Assembly: GCA_003427395.1 (NCBI GenBank)
Contig: BFEA01000108.1
Span: forward strand, 1 to 40,000
Source of the DNA: Chara braunii
Taxonomy: Eukaryota > Streptophyta > Charophyceae > Charales > Characeae
Length of the DNA: 40,000 nucleotides
Direction of reading: 5' to 3'
Shown here: positions 9,168-19,657 of the stretch, in pieces
How the letters are laid out: every line of letters starts with the position of its first letter
Numbering within the stretch: the stretch's first letter is position 1
Translations under genes and position numbers: made by a program
Notes under the pieces: model-generated
Database searches by the model: none
Told to the model about the DNA's origin: nothing
Seen by the model: the letters and a program-made list of their open reading frames with translations, nothing else

Positions 9168-10125
9168 AAGGCTGGGAGGTCCCTATAAGTTTGGGGAAGC
9201 CCAACGCTTTGTTCATTTTGGAGTTTGTATGAAGCAATCAGGCCGCTCTATAAGTTTAGGTAGCCTGAACGATTTGGAGGCTGGAACGTCCCTATAAGTT
9301 TGGGGACACCCGGTGCTGTGAATTGCATGGAGGGTCAGGACGCTCTATAAGTTCAGGTGTCCTGACTGCTCTGACTTGCGAGGAGTTTGACTGTGGGTGA
9401 CTTTCAGGGACTCAGGGCGCTCAATAAGTTTCGGTGCCTTGAGTTACCTTGGTTTCTTTGGGTTTTCTTGAGTTTTTTTTTGCTTATGAACGAGGGGACA
9501 GAGCCGCTCTATAAGTTTAGGTGGCTCAGTCTCTTTCTGCCTTTGTTTTGAGGGAATGAACCTGACAAAGGGGCAAGCCCTTCTGTAAGTTCAGGGGGCT
9601 TGACTCAATGCCACGCACACGATGGCTCAGAGAGAAAGGAATCAGGTGGAGAGGCAGACCCTTCTATAAGTTCAGAGGATTTGACTCAAAGTATTGCACA
9701 TGTTGGAACCCAAAGGTTGAAAATTTAGTTGTACTCTATAATTACTTTATCTACAAACAGGCTAGTAAGGCGCGGGTTCCATAAGATTGAACAGCCTGAC
9801 TATAGCTTATCGTAATTCGAAGAGAGTACAATTAAGAGATATAACTGAAGGTAAACCTGGGCAGGCTGAGCAACGTTCTAAGATGAGCGGCTCAGCTCTA
9901 TGTCCATTTGGAAGACTAAGTGCAGAGAGGTATATGTAACTTGGCTAATTAAACAGTCCAGGGCGACTAAAGTGGTTTAGTCGTATGCCCAAGGAAGAGA
10001 GAAGTAGTAGTGCCCTTTGTTTGTGTATACTTGGCTAAGTCAGAACGCTCTATAAGTTTAGGTATTCTGACTTTAGGCCTAGCTAAGTTGGGCGCGCTCT
10101 GTAAGTTCAGGTAACCTGACCTATG
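9168..10125 (+). repeat. Conserved-loop hairpin array (left arm)
   Basis: About eight to ten irregularly spaced units share a loop close to GCTCTATAAGTTTAGGT, while the flanking stem differs from unit to unit yet stays complementary. Examples: GTCAGGAC/GTCCTGAC (9334-9366), CTCAGGGC/GCCTTGAG (9411-9443, one G-U), GAGCC/GGCTC (9501-9527), CAAGCC/GGCTTG (9574-9602), TCAGGC/GCCTGA (9238-9268), AAGTCAGAA/TTCTGACTT (10037-10073) and GTTGGG/CCTGAC (10087-10120, two G-U). In three of these the loop is exactly 17 nt, and the others align to it. Further hairpins without this loop lie at 9865-9896 and 9964-9983. Paired changes on both stem sides are the usual signature of conserved secondary structure. 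Function unknown; either strand could be the active one. Confidence 0.85.
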
Positions 10126-10404
10126 CCTTATGTAAGCTGGGTGTAAAGGTTCAAATCATTGAAGGATCATGAATTATTGTTTGCTCAGATTGGCTTGGGG
10201 ATGGTGAGGGTACTTACCTTTGTGGGTTGGTCTGCATGTGGCTGAGTGAGATTACTACTTGGTCTGGGTTTCTGGTTGACAGGTAGTTGCTTTAGAGACT
10301 CGTCACGTGCTAGAGCTATAGGAGTTAGTTTCAATTCCTGCATTTTCTAAGGTAAGTTTTTTTTACTTAGGTCAATTCTTGCATTTTCTGGATCTTTTTT
10401 TGTA

Positions 10405-10995
10405 CTTGGCCTTGTATAAATTTTGGTAAGCTACTTTCTTTGAGGGAAGCGCTGCGGAAATTTCTACAAATCCAAGGAGTTAGTCAAATTTTGGTCTTTC
10501 TAAGTTCAACTTGTCTAAAGTTCATACTAAGCTTAGTAAAAATCTGGAAAGTCTCCTTTTCTAAAGGGAGTGCTGCCCAAATTTTTGCTAACTCAGGGAG
10601 TTAGACAAAAATTGGACTTTGAGAAGTCAAAGTTACTTTCGAATTCTGGACTTAGCCTTGTATAAATTTTGGAATAGCACTTTTCTAGAGGGAGTGCTGC
10701 CAAAATTTCTGCGAAAACTAAGGAGTTAGTTAAATTTTGTCTTGACAGAAACTCGAGTCATTCTAAGTAAATTTTGTCTTGACAGAAACTCGAGTCATTC
10801 TAAGTTCAAATATGAGTTAGTATAAATCTGGACAGTTTCCCCTTCTAAAGGGAGTGCTGCCCAAATTTTTACTAATTCAGGGAGTTAGACAAAATTTGAC
10901 TTCCTTGAGTTAGATACTATTTTAGTTTTCACATTTGGGCTGATATAAATTATGAAAAGGTACTTTTTCTACAGGAAGCGCTGCCGAAATTTTCT
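10405..10995 (+). repeat. ~125-bp nested-hairpin array (left arm)
   Basis: Five units begin near 10411, 10531, 10656, 10815 and 10938. Each has 'ataaat' near its start and 'aggga(g/a)(t/g)gctgcc' about 40 bases on, then an aaattt run and a ctaact...agttag type hairpin. The clearest unit folds as AAATTTTGG (10664-10672) with CCAAAATTT (10700-10708), enclosing AGCACT (10676-10681) with AGTGCT (10693-10698). A ~37 bp piece ('cttgacagaaactcgagtca') is duplicated at about 10735-10800. The right arm carries the mirror array at about 16620-17270. Confidence 0.8.
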
Positions 10996-11480
10996 AAGTT
11001 TAAATTTTATAAGTTTAGATGAGATAGATTATATTTTGACAGGTGGCGATGCTGGCAACTCACTTTGTATGGACGAGATTAAGTCAGGGTCTACCCTTGC
11101 TTTGGGCACTGCTTAAAGGTAGATTCAGGCTTAGTTAATTAGAAAGATTTTGGGTGAGAATGTGTTATGGAGTTTTATTCTCGATACACTTATGATTTTA
11201 GCTTGGGGATTGACCTGTCTTATGGTATGGGCTTTCGTTGGACTTCGATTCAAGTTCAGGACTAGATTCAGCTTGACCCCTTGAGGATCATCTTCTGTTA
11301 TCACTGATAACTGTTCAGTTCCCGATTCTTCAGTTTACGATTCAACTCCAATCCACTCCTGCCACTCAACCTAAAGGCTTTAGCCTTGTGATTGAACTGT
11401 TTCGTTGTGTTTTCACCCGGACTTTATTGAAGAGTCATCCAACAAAAGTACTAAGTATTTATTTAAGAGTTGCACAAGTG

Positions 11481-12319
11481 AAGCTTGTATGGCTAAAGCA
11501 AGGGGTATGAGTGCAAGCAATGGTTGGAGTTGACCCCGTGTAGTGCGTGGGCCTTTGATTGAATCTTTGATGTGATTGCAGGTGCGTTTGTGGTTCGGAC
11601 TCTGTGACTATCTGCGATTACATACATATATGGCTGAGAGGAGCCACACTGTGACTGTGAGAAGTGATCGTCCTATATAAATAAGCCTTATGTATATACT
11701 TATATGTGTGGGGGGTATGTGCGCAACTTATTGTAATCGTGCGCGAGGGTTAGTCAGATTATGGCTTGAGAGAAAAAGGGAGATCCCTTTTTATCCTTTT
11801 CTTCTTAGAGATTTTCATGGTCGGACGTTGGTCCTGGGTCGGGATTCAAGGTCCTTGTCCAGGACATCCCAAGCCCTAGACTCTGCAGGGAAGGAATCTA
11901 CCCTCGTGCAGAGCCTATTTGCCTTGCCTACCGAGACGCTCAGACCAAAGGCCGGAGGTCTCGCGGCGGCTGCACAATTATTCCTTCAGCCGTGCAATGT
12001 CGTGAGGGATTGGATCCTCACAACACCTCGAGTCTGACACTTGAGTGTCATAAGCGGTACTCGGATCCACGAGGAACCGCTTGATTATGGGCACGCTTGC
12101 ATTGCGAGTCAATATGAATTAGCCCTGCGTCCGCGCGGTTTTATTCTAAGGCTCGCGCGCGACGCCTATCTGATTTCTGCATCGGGAAGTTATGGGACGG
12201 CTACTAAGGAGCTAGGAGCATTGTCGCGTTGTTTGTGTTGTGTAGTTTCGTCTCTGTGTGTATGTGTGTGTGTGGTTTATTGTTGTGTTCGTAAAGTGGT
12301 GTGTGCGTGGTGTGTGGGA
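11481..12319. other. Linker part of left arm, no gene
   Basis: Pieces match the reverse complement of about 15520-16260, including the palindrome ACACTT.AGTGTCA near 12040-12052 and the 'agagattttcatggtcggacg' area near 11810. Two ORFs (11690-12037 and 12041-12481) follow one another but show no domain, and the second runs into R2-2, so I do not call genes. Confidence 0.5.
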
Positions 12320-12716
12320 TGCGTCCTAGTCGATCGACGTCGAGCCGCGCTTGGGACTTCAACCCCTCAAGACGTCGGTTCGCGTGCGGGCCCGATAGGT
12401 GTATTACCGCGTGTACCGCCTATGCTACAGCGAACGAGAAACCCCCTCGGCTGGTCCACCTCTGCGATTGCAACCGAGTAGCTTTCGTATAGTGGACTGG
12501 TAACTCGGCGGGGATACGCCCACCGAAGGGAGGTGACAGCTCCCGTAAAGTGGAGGTAAGTGGAGGTATGGCTGGCGCACTCGGCCGGAGAAGCCTAAGG
12601 AAACTCCATTTACGCGTTTGTGACGAGGTTGGATCAACTCCTGCGTGACGCGGGCGAGAGGGTCCCGCGTTGCCACGTGCAGTGCCGGACCGATGCACCC
12701 GACAACAGCGTCTAGA
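12320..12716 (+). repeat. R2 repeat, copy 2
   Basis: It carries the R2 landmarks from 'cctagtcgatcg' to 'acccgacaacagcgtc'. The conserved long-range pairing is present with different bases from copy 1: GCTG (12450-12453) with CAGC (12537-12540) and CACCTC (12457-12462) with GAGGTG (12530-12535). A short duplication 'gtggaggtaa' lies at about 12550-12566. Confidence 0.8.
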
Positions 12717-13451
12717 AGGGACTTCTTATATCTCAATTAGGAAGAGAGGTTTCTTTTGGACTGTGTTGTGTCTACAGGTTTCGACACTTCGGAGATCTTA
12801 CGGGGAATCCGTAAGAGCAACAATTTTGTAATCTCTGGATAACAGGTCGGTAGAACTCCGACTCAACTTCCACCATGGCTTGATACCCACACCTAAGGCA
12901 AGATCTAAGAAAGGAACAGATAAATCTTCCCCCGGGCCTGTATGCCTAAGTTGTCCAAATCACACTATGAAGTCTTCGAAAATGTGTGGGGCTGGGGTAA
13001 AAGGAGTCAGGGTTAGGAAGGAATGATGTTTCTAAGGGCTTGAGGCATGAGTGACTTGCTATGAATGGATTAAAGGTTGACGCTTGTAGCGCATTTCGTG
13101 TCTGCATCTGTATGTGTGTATGTGATGTCTTGCATCTGCATAGGTGTTGGACGTTTGTGCTGTCTTCTGAGTTTGTGATCGTCTGAGATATTCGGGCAAA
13201 GGGACACGACAATCGTGAAAGTGAGGTTCACCGCTCAGTCAGCTCCCCTGATTTACATACATACAATATAATATATATATATATATATACTTGTGAATGG
13301 GATCGTAGTTGGTCAGGATCGGAAAGTCATTTGTCTAGGCTTCTGTTTGAGAGGATAGGAGACTACAAAGGGAATCGACCCTGGCATTCTCACATGATGA
13401 GCAAAGTAAACGTTGAGTCATTTTCATAGTTAGTTAAGCATGGAAGACGGT
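12717..13451. other. Spacer with AT microsatellite
   Basis: No recognisable gene. It contains a short (AT)n run at about 13270-13289. This segment has no evident mirror in the right arm and may be an insertion between R2 copies 2 and 3. Confidence 0.4.
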
Positions 13452-13872
13452 CCTAGAAAAGTCGACCTGATTAATAGTCGGTCCGGGGACTTTGCTCCTC
13501 GGGGCACGACATACGGGTCAGTCTTAAGGCGTTCTGACGCGTGTATGTCTATGCTACGGCGATCGAGAAAACGCCCTCGGCTGGCCTACCTCTGCGATTG
13601 CATGTAAAACCCTTTGCACGTGGGTCAGTAGCTCAGCAGGGATACGCCCGCCTAAGGGATGGTGAAAACTCCCGCAGGTGGAGGTATATTGTACCTCGCG
13701 GGATCCCTAACCTGTCGTAGGGAGTCGTGAGAGGTATAGCACGCACGCACGGTCGGAGTTGGTATTTCGCTAAAGAGACAAAGAAACTCCTGCGTGACAC
13801 GAATGTGAGGTCCAACACCAAAAACTTACTTTGCGTCTGGGTGTGGGACCGCCGCGCGCGACAACGTGATTA
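13452..13872 (+). repeat. R2 repeat, copy 3
   Basis: It keeps 'ctatgctacggcgatcgaga', 'ttgcacgtgggtc', 'gggatacgcccgcctaaggg', 'aactcctgcgtgac' and 'gcgacaacg'. The internal pairing is weaker here (ggtgaaaac instead of ggtgacaac), suggesting decay of this copy. Confidence 0.75.
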
Positions 13873-14084
13873 CAAGTATCACATAGTACTCCATCGTTGC
13901 GACTCCTTATGTATGTTTTCATGGCTAGTCGATATAACTAAGACCAATACCGTCGTGATATTTATTCAGAGTCTCACATGTGATACTGGTCTGATCCCTT
14001 TAGTAAAGGTTATGGGTTAAGTGTGGAAAAAAAAAACTAGGCGCGATTTACGTAAAAAACTTTGATCTTATTTTCGAAAGAAGT

Positions 14085-14425
14085 ATTCTCGTGGTTAGAT
14101 TCAACCATCCTAGTCGACCGGCGTAGGGTCGCTCGCAAGAGATCAACGCATCGGGCGATGATTCTCACACGGGTCCGATTCGGGCGTTAACCGCACGTAC
14201 CTCCTATGCTACAGCAAATGAGAAACGCCCTCAGTCGGGTCACCTCTGTGATTGCATACAAAAAGTCATCATATGTGGTTCGCTAGCTCGGCGGGGATAC
14301 GCCCACCTAAGGGATGGTGACAACTCGTGCACGTTGAGGAAAGTTGTACCTCGTGTGACCCTATCCTATCATAAGGGTTCCCTTTGTGGGACCGATGCGC
14401 TCGACACCGGGTCTTCCCTCGACGA
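14085..14425 (+). repeat. R2 repeat, copy 4
   Basis: It runs from 'gtggttagattcaaccatcc' and 'tagtcgaccggcgta' to 'gcgctcgacaccgggtc'. GTCACC (14239-14244) can pair with GGTGAC (14315-14320). This is the copy nearest the centre on the left and is mirrored by copy 5. Confidence 0.8.
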
Positions 14426-14569
14426 TCTCAATAATGAAAATTTGATTGAAGATCTTCCTAGTCTCTGCGTCCACCATGAAAGGTTTGTGAGGGTCGCTGA
14501 GACGACGAGTGTTGTGGTCCACCGTTGACAAGAATCTAAACTTGCATGACGTGGACAAACATTTATCAA

Positions 14570-14698
14570 ACATCTAAACTTAAGAAGAAGCACCCGTTTA
14601 ATCATCGAGGTCGTAAGGGATTTTACGACTGTTTAATCGTGGAGGTCCCTTGTACGACCTCCACAATTAAACAGATGCTTCTTTTTAGGTTTAGATGT
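14570..14698. repeat. Centre of the large inverted repeat
   Basis: The sequence starting 'acatctaaacttaagaag' at 14570 returns on the other strand ending at 14698, with arms of about 50 bp and several mismatches. Inside, CTGTTTAATCGTGGAGGTC (14629-14647) pairs at 18 of 19 positions with 14656-14674 around an 8-base loop. A related 'gtttaatcatcgaggtcgta' also occurs at 14597, so the centre contains three related half-sites. Confidence 0.85.
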
Positions 14699-14820
14699 CA
14701 GACGAGTGTTTGTTGTGGAGTCTCTTGTACGGCCTCCACTCTGAGCGAGTTCGTCAACCGTTCCTTTCACGAACCCCTATGACAGGATAGAGCGACGAAC
14801 AACTTAACTATGCCCAAGGG

Positions 14821-15160
14821 GTTGTCACCACCCTTAGACAAGCGTACCCACGACGAGCTATCAAACCACGTGCGAAAGTTGTTCGAGTGCAATCGAGGAG
14901 GTGACCCAACGGATGATATTTCTCATTCACTGTAGTATAAGGGGCACGGGTGGTTAAACGCCTTAATCGAACCCATACGTGAACTAACGCTCTGGGGCTG
15001 ATCTCCTAAGCGCGACTATATGCCTGTCGACTAGGATGCTCCATCTAACCACGCGATACACTTTACAAAGATAAAATTTATTTCCACTCATAAGTCATGC
15101 CTAGTCGTTTTTTCATATCCGACCTATAACCTTTTGACAACATAAATAATCGAGTGTTGC
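14821..15160 (-). repeat. R2 repeat, copy 5 (inverted)
   Basis: Reverse complement of R2. It forms a tandem pair with copy 6, offset 340 bp. On the plus strand GTTG (14821-14824) pairs with CAAC (14907-14910) and TCACC (14825-14829) with GGTGA (14900-14904). This is the same long-range helix as copies 1 and 2 with other base pairs. Confidence 0.85.
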
Positions 15161-15500
15161 AAGGTCACCACCCTTGGACAAGCGTACCCACGACGAGCTA
15201 TGAAACCACGTGCGAAAGTTGTTCGAGTTCAATCGAAGAGGTGACCCAACTGATGACATTTCTCGTTCGCTGTAGCATAAGGGGTACGTGTGGTTTAACA
15301 CCTTAATCGAACCCGTACGTGAACCGACGCTCTGGAGTTGATCTCCCAAGCGCGGCTCTGTACTTATCGACTAGGACGCTCCATCTAACCACGAGATACA
15401 CTTTACAAAGATAAATTTTATTTTCACTCATAAATCATGCCTAGTCTCTTTTTCATATCCGACCTATAACATTTTGACAACATAAATAATCGAGTGTTGC
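15161..15500 (-). repeat. R2 repeat, copy 6 (inverted, tandem)
   Basis: Very similar to copy 5, including the trailing 'cataaataatcgagtgttgc'. The long-range helix here is GGTCACC (15163-15169) with GGTGACC (15240-15246). The high similarity to copy 5 indicates a more recent tandem duplication than the arm duplication. Confidence 0.85.
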
Positions 15501-16329
15501 ACGCGAGGTTTTTAATACATGTCGTGACAACCTAGGCCTTATCATATCAATTAGTCATGCATGAATACGCAAGCAGTCACAATGATGGCGTACTATGTAG
15601 TATCCATAACCACTTGTACCTCAAAAATTTTGAGGCTCAAAAATTTTGAGGATCGCCTTTGACACTAAAGTGTCGGTTAACACACATCTTGAGAGGTTAA
15701 TCCCTTGACATTAGACAATTGCGATTGCGATTGTAAAACCTACCCTTTTCTGCACCCTGCGAGAGTTAGCGGTAGGTGGGCTTCGATCCTTTGTGTCGGA
15801 ATGGCGCCCCTGACCTTAGAGAAGAAACTTCATCTTCGGAGGTCTACTTGATCGTCCAACTATAAAAATATAAACAGAAAGAATGAAAGGAAATCTTCAT
15901 TTTCTCTGAATATGAATCTACTCAATTCTTATGCATGGTAAAAACAGAACGCTCAGTTACACAAGATTTAATTATGATGAGGTTATAATTCACGAAGTGA
16001 TCACTTTCACAATAACAGTGTGATTTCCTTTCAAGTATAAGAATGGTCGTAGACAAAGGTTACATCTTGACTTTAAAATCACAAAACATATTTGTCATGG
16101 TATACAAATTCAACATCGACACACCACAAACTACACGAGGTCTTAACCAGTTTTTACACTCACATTGCTCGCCTTATTCGCACAAACCTCATCCTTTGTC
16201 CAACCTTCCAAAAGAACGTACGCAGTCCTTTTTAAATCACCATTGAATAAAAGTCTGGTAAGAAGAAAACAAAAAAACAGTTTAGCCCAAGGAGGCTAAT
16301 AACTTAGGTTGAGTCGAGAGAACGAGTTT

Positions 16330-16407
16330 GAAGTTCAATCGTAAACCAATCTGTTATCAAATGATAACGAAGTTCAATCGTAAACCAATCTGTTATCAAA
16401 TGATAAC
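16330..16407. repeat. 39-bp tandem duplication
   Basis: Two identical 39-bp units begin 'gaagttcaatcgtaaacc' at 16330 and 16369. Each contains the palindromic 'gttatcaaatgataac'. Identity shows a recent duplication inside an otherwise old arm. Confidence 0.85.
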
Positions 16408-16619
16408 ATAAGATGATCCTCGTAGGTACAGGCTAAAACAAGTGAGACCTTGCATTAAAAATAAACGAAGAGGATTTGTAACACTGCACAAGTGAATATA
16501 AAAAATTATTCTTAAGTTAATGAAGCATTAACTCCATTTCACATCTCACCCGATTTCTAATAAAACTAAATTTAAATTTATTTCTAAATGACAACAGGAA
16601 ATGTGGAAAATGATGACAG

Positions 16620-17270
16620 TCTCTCCTCTATACAGGGTGAATCGCTTAAGTTTTTCTTAGATAATTTAACTCTTTGAAACTACAAAAATATTTGCAACAG
16701 TCTCTTTAAAGAAAGTTTTGTTTCAAAAATTATACTCAGCTAGATACGAGATCAAAAAATTACTTTTAACTTTACAAAGTCGAATTTTGTTTAGCTCTTC
16801 GATTTAGTAAAAAAACGAGCAACACTTCTTCTATAAAAGTAAGTTTCCGTAGTTGGCACCAAGTCAGGTATGAGTTGAAAGATAAAACAAAAACTTTGTT
16901 ATGATAAAAATTTAACAAACTCTTCAGATTTGTAAAAATTTCGGCAACACTCCCATAGCGAAGTATTTTTTCAAAATTTATACAAAGTTAAATATGAATT
17001 TAAGAAAATTTTATCCTACCTTTATAAAGTCAAATTTTTGTGTAACTCCCCGATTTAGCAAAAATTTGGGCAACACTTCTTGTAGAATATTAAGTTTCTC
17101 GTATTTATACAAAGGCAGATATGAGACTTGGACAACAATCGAATTTGTAAAGATGAAAAATAATTATCTCCTTAGATTTGTAATAATTTGGGCAACACTC
17201 CCCTTAGTGAAAGTATCTTTCCAAAATTTATACAATATTAAATATAAGAAATCAACTTAACTCTGAAAAA
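16620..17270 (-). repeat. ~125-bp nested-hairpin array (right arm)
   Basis: This is the mirror of 10405-10995. Repeated phrases are 'aaaaatttgggcaacactt' and 'gtatttatacaaagg' on the plus strand. At least three to four units are visible, more diverged and AT-rich than on the left. Confidence 0.7.
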
Positions 17271-17334
17271 AAAAGAAAAAACTAACTTCTATTAGTTTCA
17301 GTACATGACGAGCATATAAAATTACTACGTATCA

Positions 17335-17710
17335 AAATTTATACAACACTGCTTAGAAACAATGCTTCGCATTTTTCCAAAATCCTCCCTCATAATAAAA
17401 CAAGAGAGTGAACAATTTTGCTTAGAAACAATATTCAGTCTATCTCAATGCCACACAAAAGCAGGAAGTCGGGTCATTCTACTTAGACACAATGTCCTAC
17501 TACGGTCATAAACCCCTAAAGAAACATGTAGACCAAACCATTCTGCTTAGAAACAATGCTTGCCCTAACAAATCAAACAGACAAATCCTCAAAAATAAAC
17601 ATAGCAATCATATCATTATGCATAGAAACAATGTTTGGTCCTTCGAAAAACAAGCAAGAAACATAGCACCGAGTCATTCTACTTAGAAACAATGCTTAGT
17701 CTTTGATCGA
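17335..17710 (-). repeat. Loop-repeat array (right arm), six units
   Basis: The core 'cttagaaacaat' recurs at about 17351, 17421, 17482, 17546, 17622 and 17682 with 60-76 bp spacing. Flanking CATT and AATG often pair (for example 17675-17678 with 17691-17694). On the minus strand the loop reads 'gtttctaagtag', resembling the 'ctataagtttag' core of the left array. Here the stem is short and nearly constant, unlike the variable stems on the left. Confidence 0.7.
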
Positions 17711-18135
17711 CTTCATAAGACGAATGTAATACTTTTTTCCTCCCACCTTCCTCAATTCATCCATTCGTCTTACTTCAATCGCAAAACAAAATTGAGATTT
17801 ACACATATACTTAGTCTGATTAAATTATGAAAATAAAATAAATTGTAGGGATGCACGCATACATAGCATTCAAATTAGAGAGATATACACATAGGAGTTG
17901 ATTGAGCACATACAAAGATAGCACTCGTTACCTGACAGTTTTATGGTTGAAGAACCTCGCATAGGTTCAGGCAACACTCTCACAATCGGAGAGGCAAACC
18001 TCCCACAAAGGCCTTAGCGTGGGTTACGGGTTTCCAATCTTGTCTGTCGCCTTTCTCTCTGAACAGAATAGACTAGACCGATAGTAAGAAAGATAGAGAG
18101 AAAAAGTCGTTCAGTCCCGGTTTGCCGCTCCATAA

Positions 18136-18808
18136 CCTAAAGAGGGTCGCATTCAAATAAAGCACACCCCCTTCACTCTATTAGCAAGGCAAGCAAAAAG
18201 TTGCAAAACTAAACTAAATACTAGGTGCACCGCATCCATGAGCAACAACAAAGCATCGTGATAACGCACAACACCAAACAAAGACGCCACGATGCCGCAC
18301 ATCAGTAGACAGCGTGAGACACAACAAAATGCACAACTTGAGTAACAAAACAATGACGCACAACGCAAAACACGGCTACGTGCAGCACCGTGCACAACAC
18401 AGCGCCCAACAAACAGAGCAAACGCTTCGTGCACCGCGCGAAGTGCACAGCAAACAGGGCAAATGTGGTGTGCGGAGTGCAGAGTGCACAACAGACACTT
18501 ATAACGTACAATGACTATAGGCAAGTGCATCGTAGATGCACGTCGAGTGCGCAACGAAACTCAACGGCAACTCAGCGCCCAAGTTACAAACACACCACTA
18601 CCAATGTCATCACCACAACAAAAGTTCATGCAGATATTGAGCACCCATGCCACTACTATGCCTGAGTACGTATTTTCCATAAGTTGGGCTATGCTGCAGG
18701 CATCAAGTCTAAAATTACCACAGTCACCCAAGTGGTAAGGAAACTACCAAATGAACGATAACTAATTTAATAAGTCATTTGCAGTCTCATAGTGCAACTT
18801 GCTCACAC
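18136..18808. other. Low-complexity GCACAAC-rich stretch
   Basis: Rich in 'gcacaac', 'caaacag' and 'agtgca' words, especially 18250-18510. Both strands have open frames of cysteine/histidine- or glutamine/threonine-rich composition that follow the simple sequence. No gene supported. Confidence 0.5.
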
Positions 18809-19480
18809 TTAGACGCACATGATTGTCTTTGAGACAAGTATATGACTAATGATCGGATCAACAGAGCAATGGTATAACGAGTGGTCATGAGGAGCGATGG
18901 TGAAAATGTTCACGAGCATACTACGCCGAATGGGTACCAATCGAACATCGTGGGGTGATGGGATATGAAATGGGTTATCTAAACTCAAAAAAAATATGGT
19001 TCCTCGGATCATTGGAGGGCTCCCTCTTTGATACCCCCTATCTTTGACTCCTCGTTCCTTCCTAGTCCTATCTTTCCCACGAACGAATCTACATGCACCT
19101 GACACTACTCCCCCATGCGAATCAACAGATGATAGCGAATGTGGTTTTAGAGCAAGGCATACGAAGTGACTGGTCTTAACAGCAAGCTTGAAGTTGTGCC
19201 AACTACCTGGGAAGAGTGGACATGAGCCCAACAAGCACATGCGACTATAAGACACACACTCACGAGGGCACCCAATACGAACAAGACAAAAAAAAAACAG
19301 CCAGATGGCGGGGTCTGATACGACAATAATAATAAAAACGGATTGGGTTGACATGAATAGGATCCCTACTTCACCTCGATACTCACCAATTGTACAAAGT
19401 GAGAAGAATCTTCCCCTACAGTACGAACAGATGCACTGGCCTATTAGCTGGAGTTGCCAAATATCGGGCAAGTTATTCAC
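18809..19480 (-). CDS. Uncertain ORF, hypothetical protein
   Basis: This is the longest open frame in the window (223 codons), but it opens with a GTG; the first ATG is at residue 43, leaving about 181 residues. One hydrophobic segment (about residues 47-67) is followed by a cysteine-rich stretch and a basic region. I recognise no domain. A 151-codon frame overlaps it on the other strand. A frame of this length is only mildly unexpected in 40 kb searched on six frames. It may be a chance ORF or a decayed exon. Confidence 0.2.
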   Translation of the reverse strand: MNNLPDIWQLQLIGQCICSYCRGRFFSLCTIGEYRGEVGILFMSTQSVFIIIVVSDPAIWLFFFCLVRIGCPRECVSYSRMCLLGSCPLFPGSWHNFKLAVKTSHFVCLALKPHSLSSVDSHGGVVSGACRFVRGKDRTRKERGVKDRGYQRGSPPMIRGTIFFLSLDNPFHIPSPHDVRLVPIRRSMLVNIFTIAPHDHSLYHCSVDPIISHILVSKTIMCV

Positions 19481-19657
19481 CAGCTTTCTTCGTCGATTCT
19501 ACCCTCTCGATTCTCCTCTGTCTCTTGGGAGAACCAAGAGCCCAAGCACGACGAACTCTATGACCATGATGATAAAAATAAGCACGAAACCCACCTTAAT
19601 GAACTCATCGATGGTGATGAACCACCTAGATCACGAAGGCAGGCAATGTGATCACGT

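Larger units (their letters stand above)
8635..11480 (+). repeat. R3 repeat, left arm of the large inverted repeat
   Basis: This block matches the reverse complement of about 15900-18135 in the same internal order. Matching landmarks include the unit around 'cgtaacccgtgccaaggcct' (about 8800) with 'cgtaacccacgctaaggcct' on the minus strand near 18025, the hairpin array, the 'gggagtgctgcc' array, and the 'tcagtttacgattcaac' phrase near 11330. Divergence is substantial, so the duplication is old. No coding potential is visible. It holds two hairpin arrays described separately. Confidence 0.8.
15501..18135 (-). repeat. R3 repeat and linker, right arm
   Basis: The reverse complement follows the order of the left arm: linker palindrome (ACACTaaAGTGT near 15664), 'gtttacgattgaacttc' units, the ~125-bp array, the loop array, and the block near 18000 matching 8800. 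It is more AT-rich than the left arm, and transitions look frequent. No gene is supported. Confidence 0.8.

Noticed and set aside
9168-10125. CRISPR array
   Set aside because: The repeated part is a loop inside variable stems, spacing is irregular, spacers are not of uniform length, and the context is eukaryotic.
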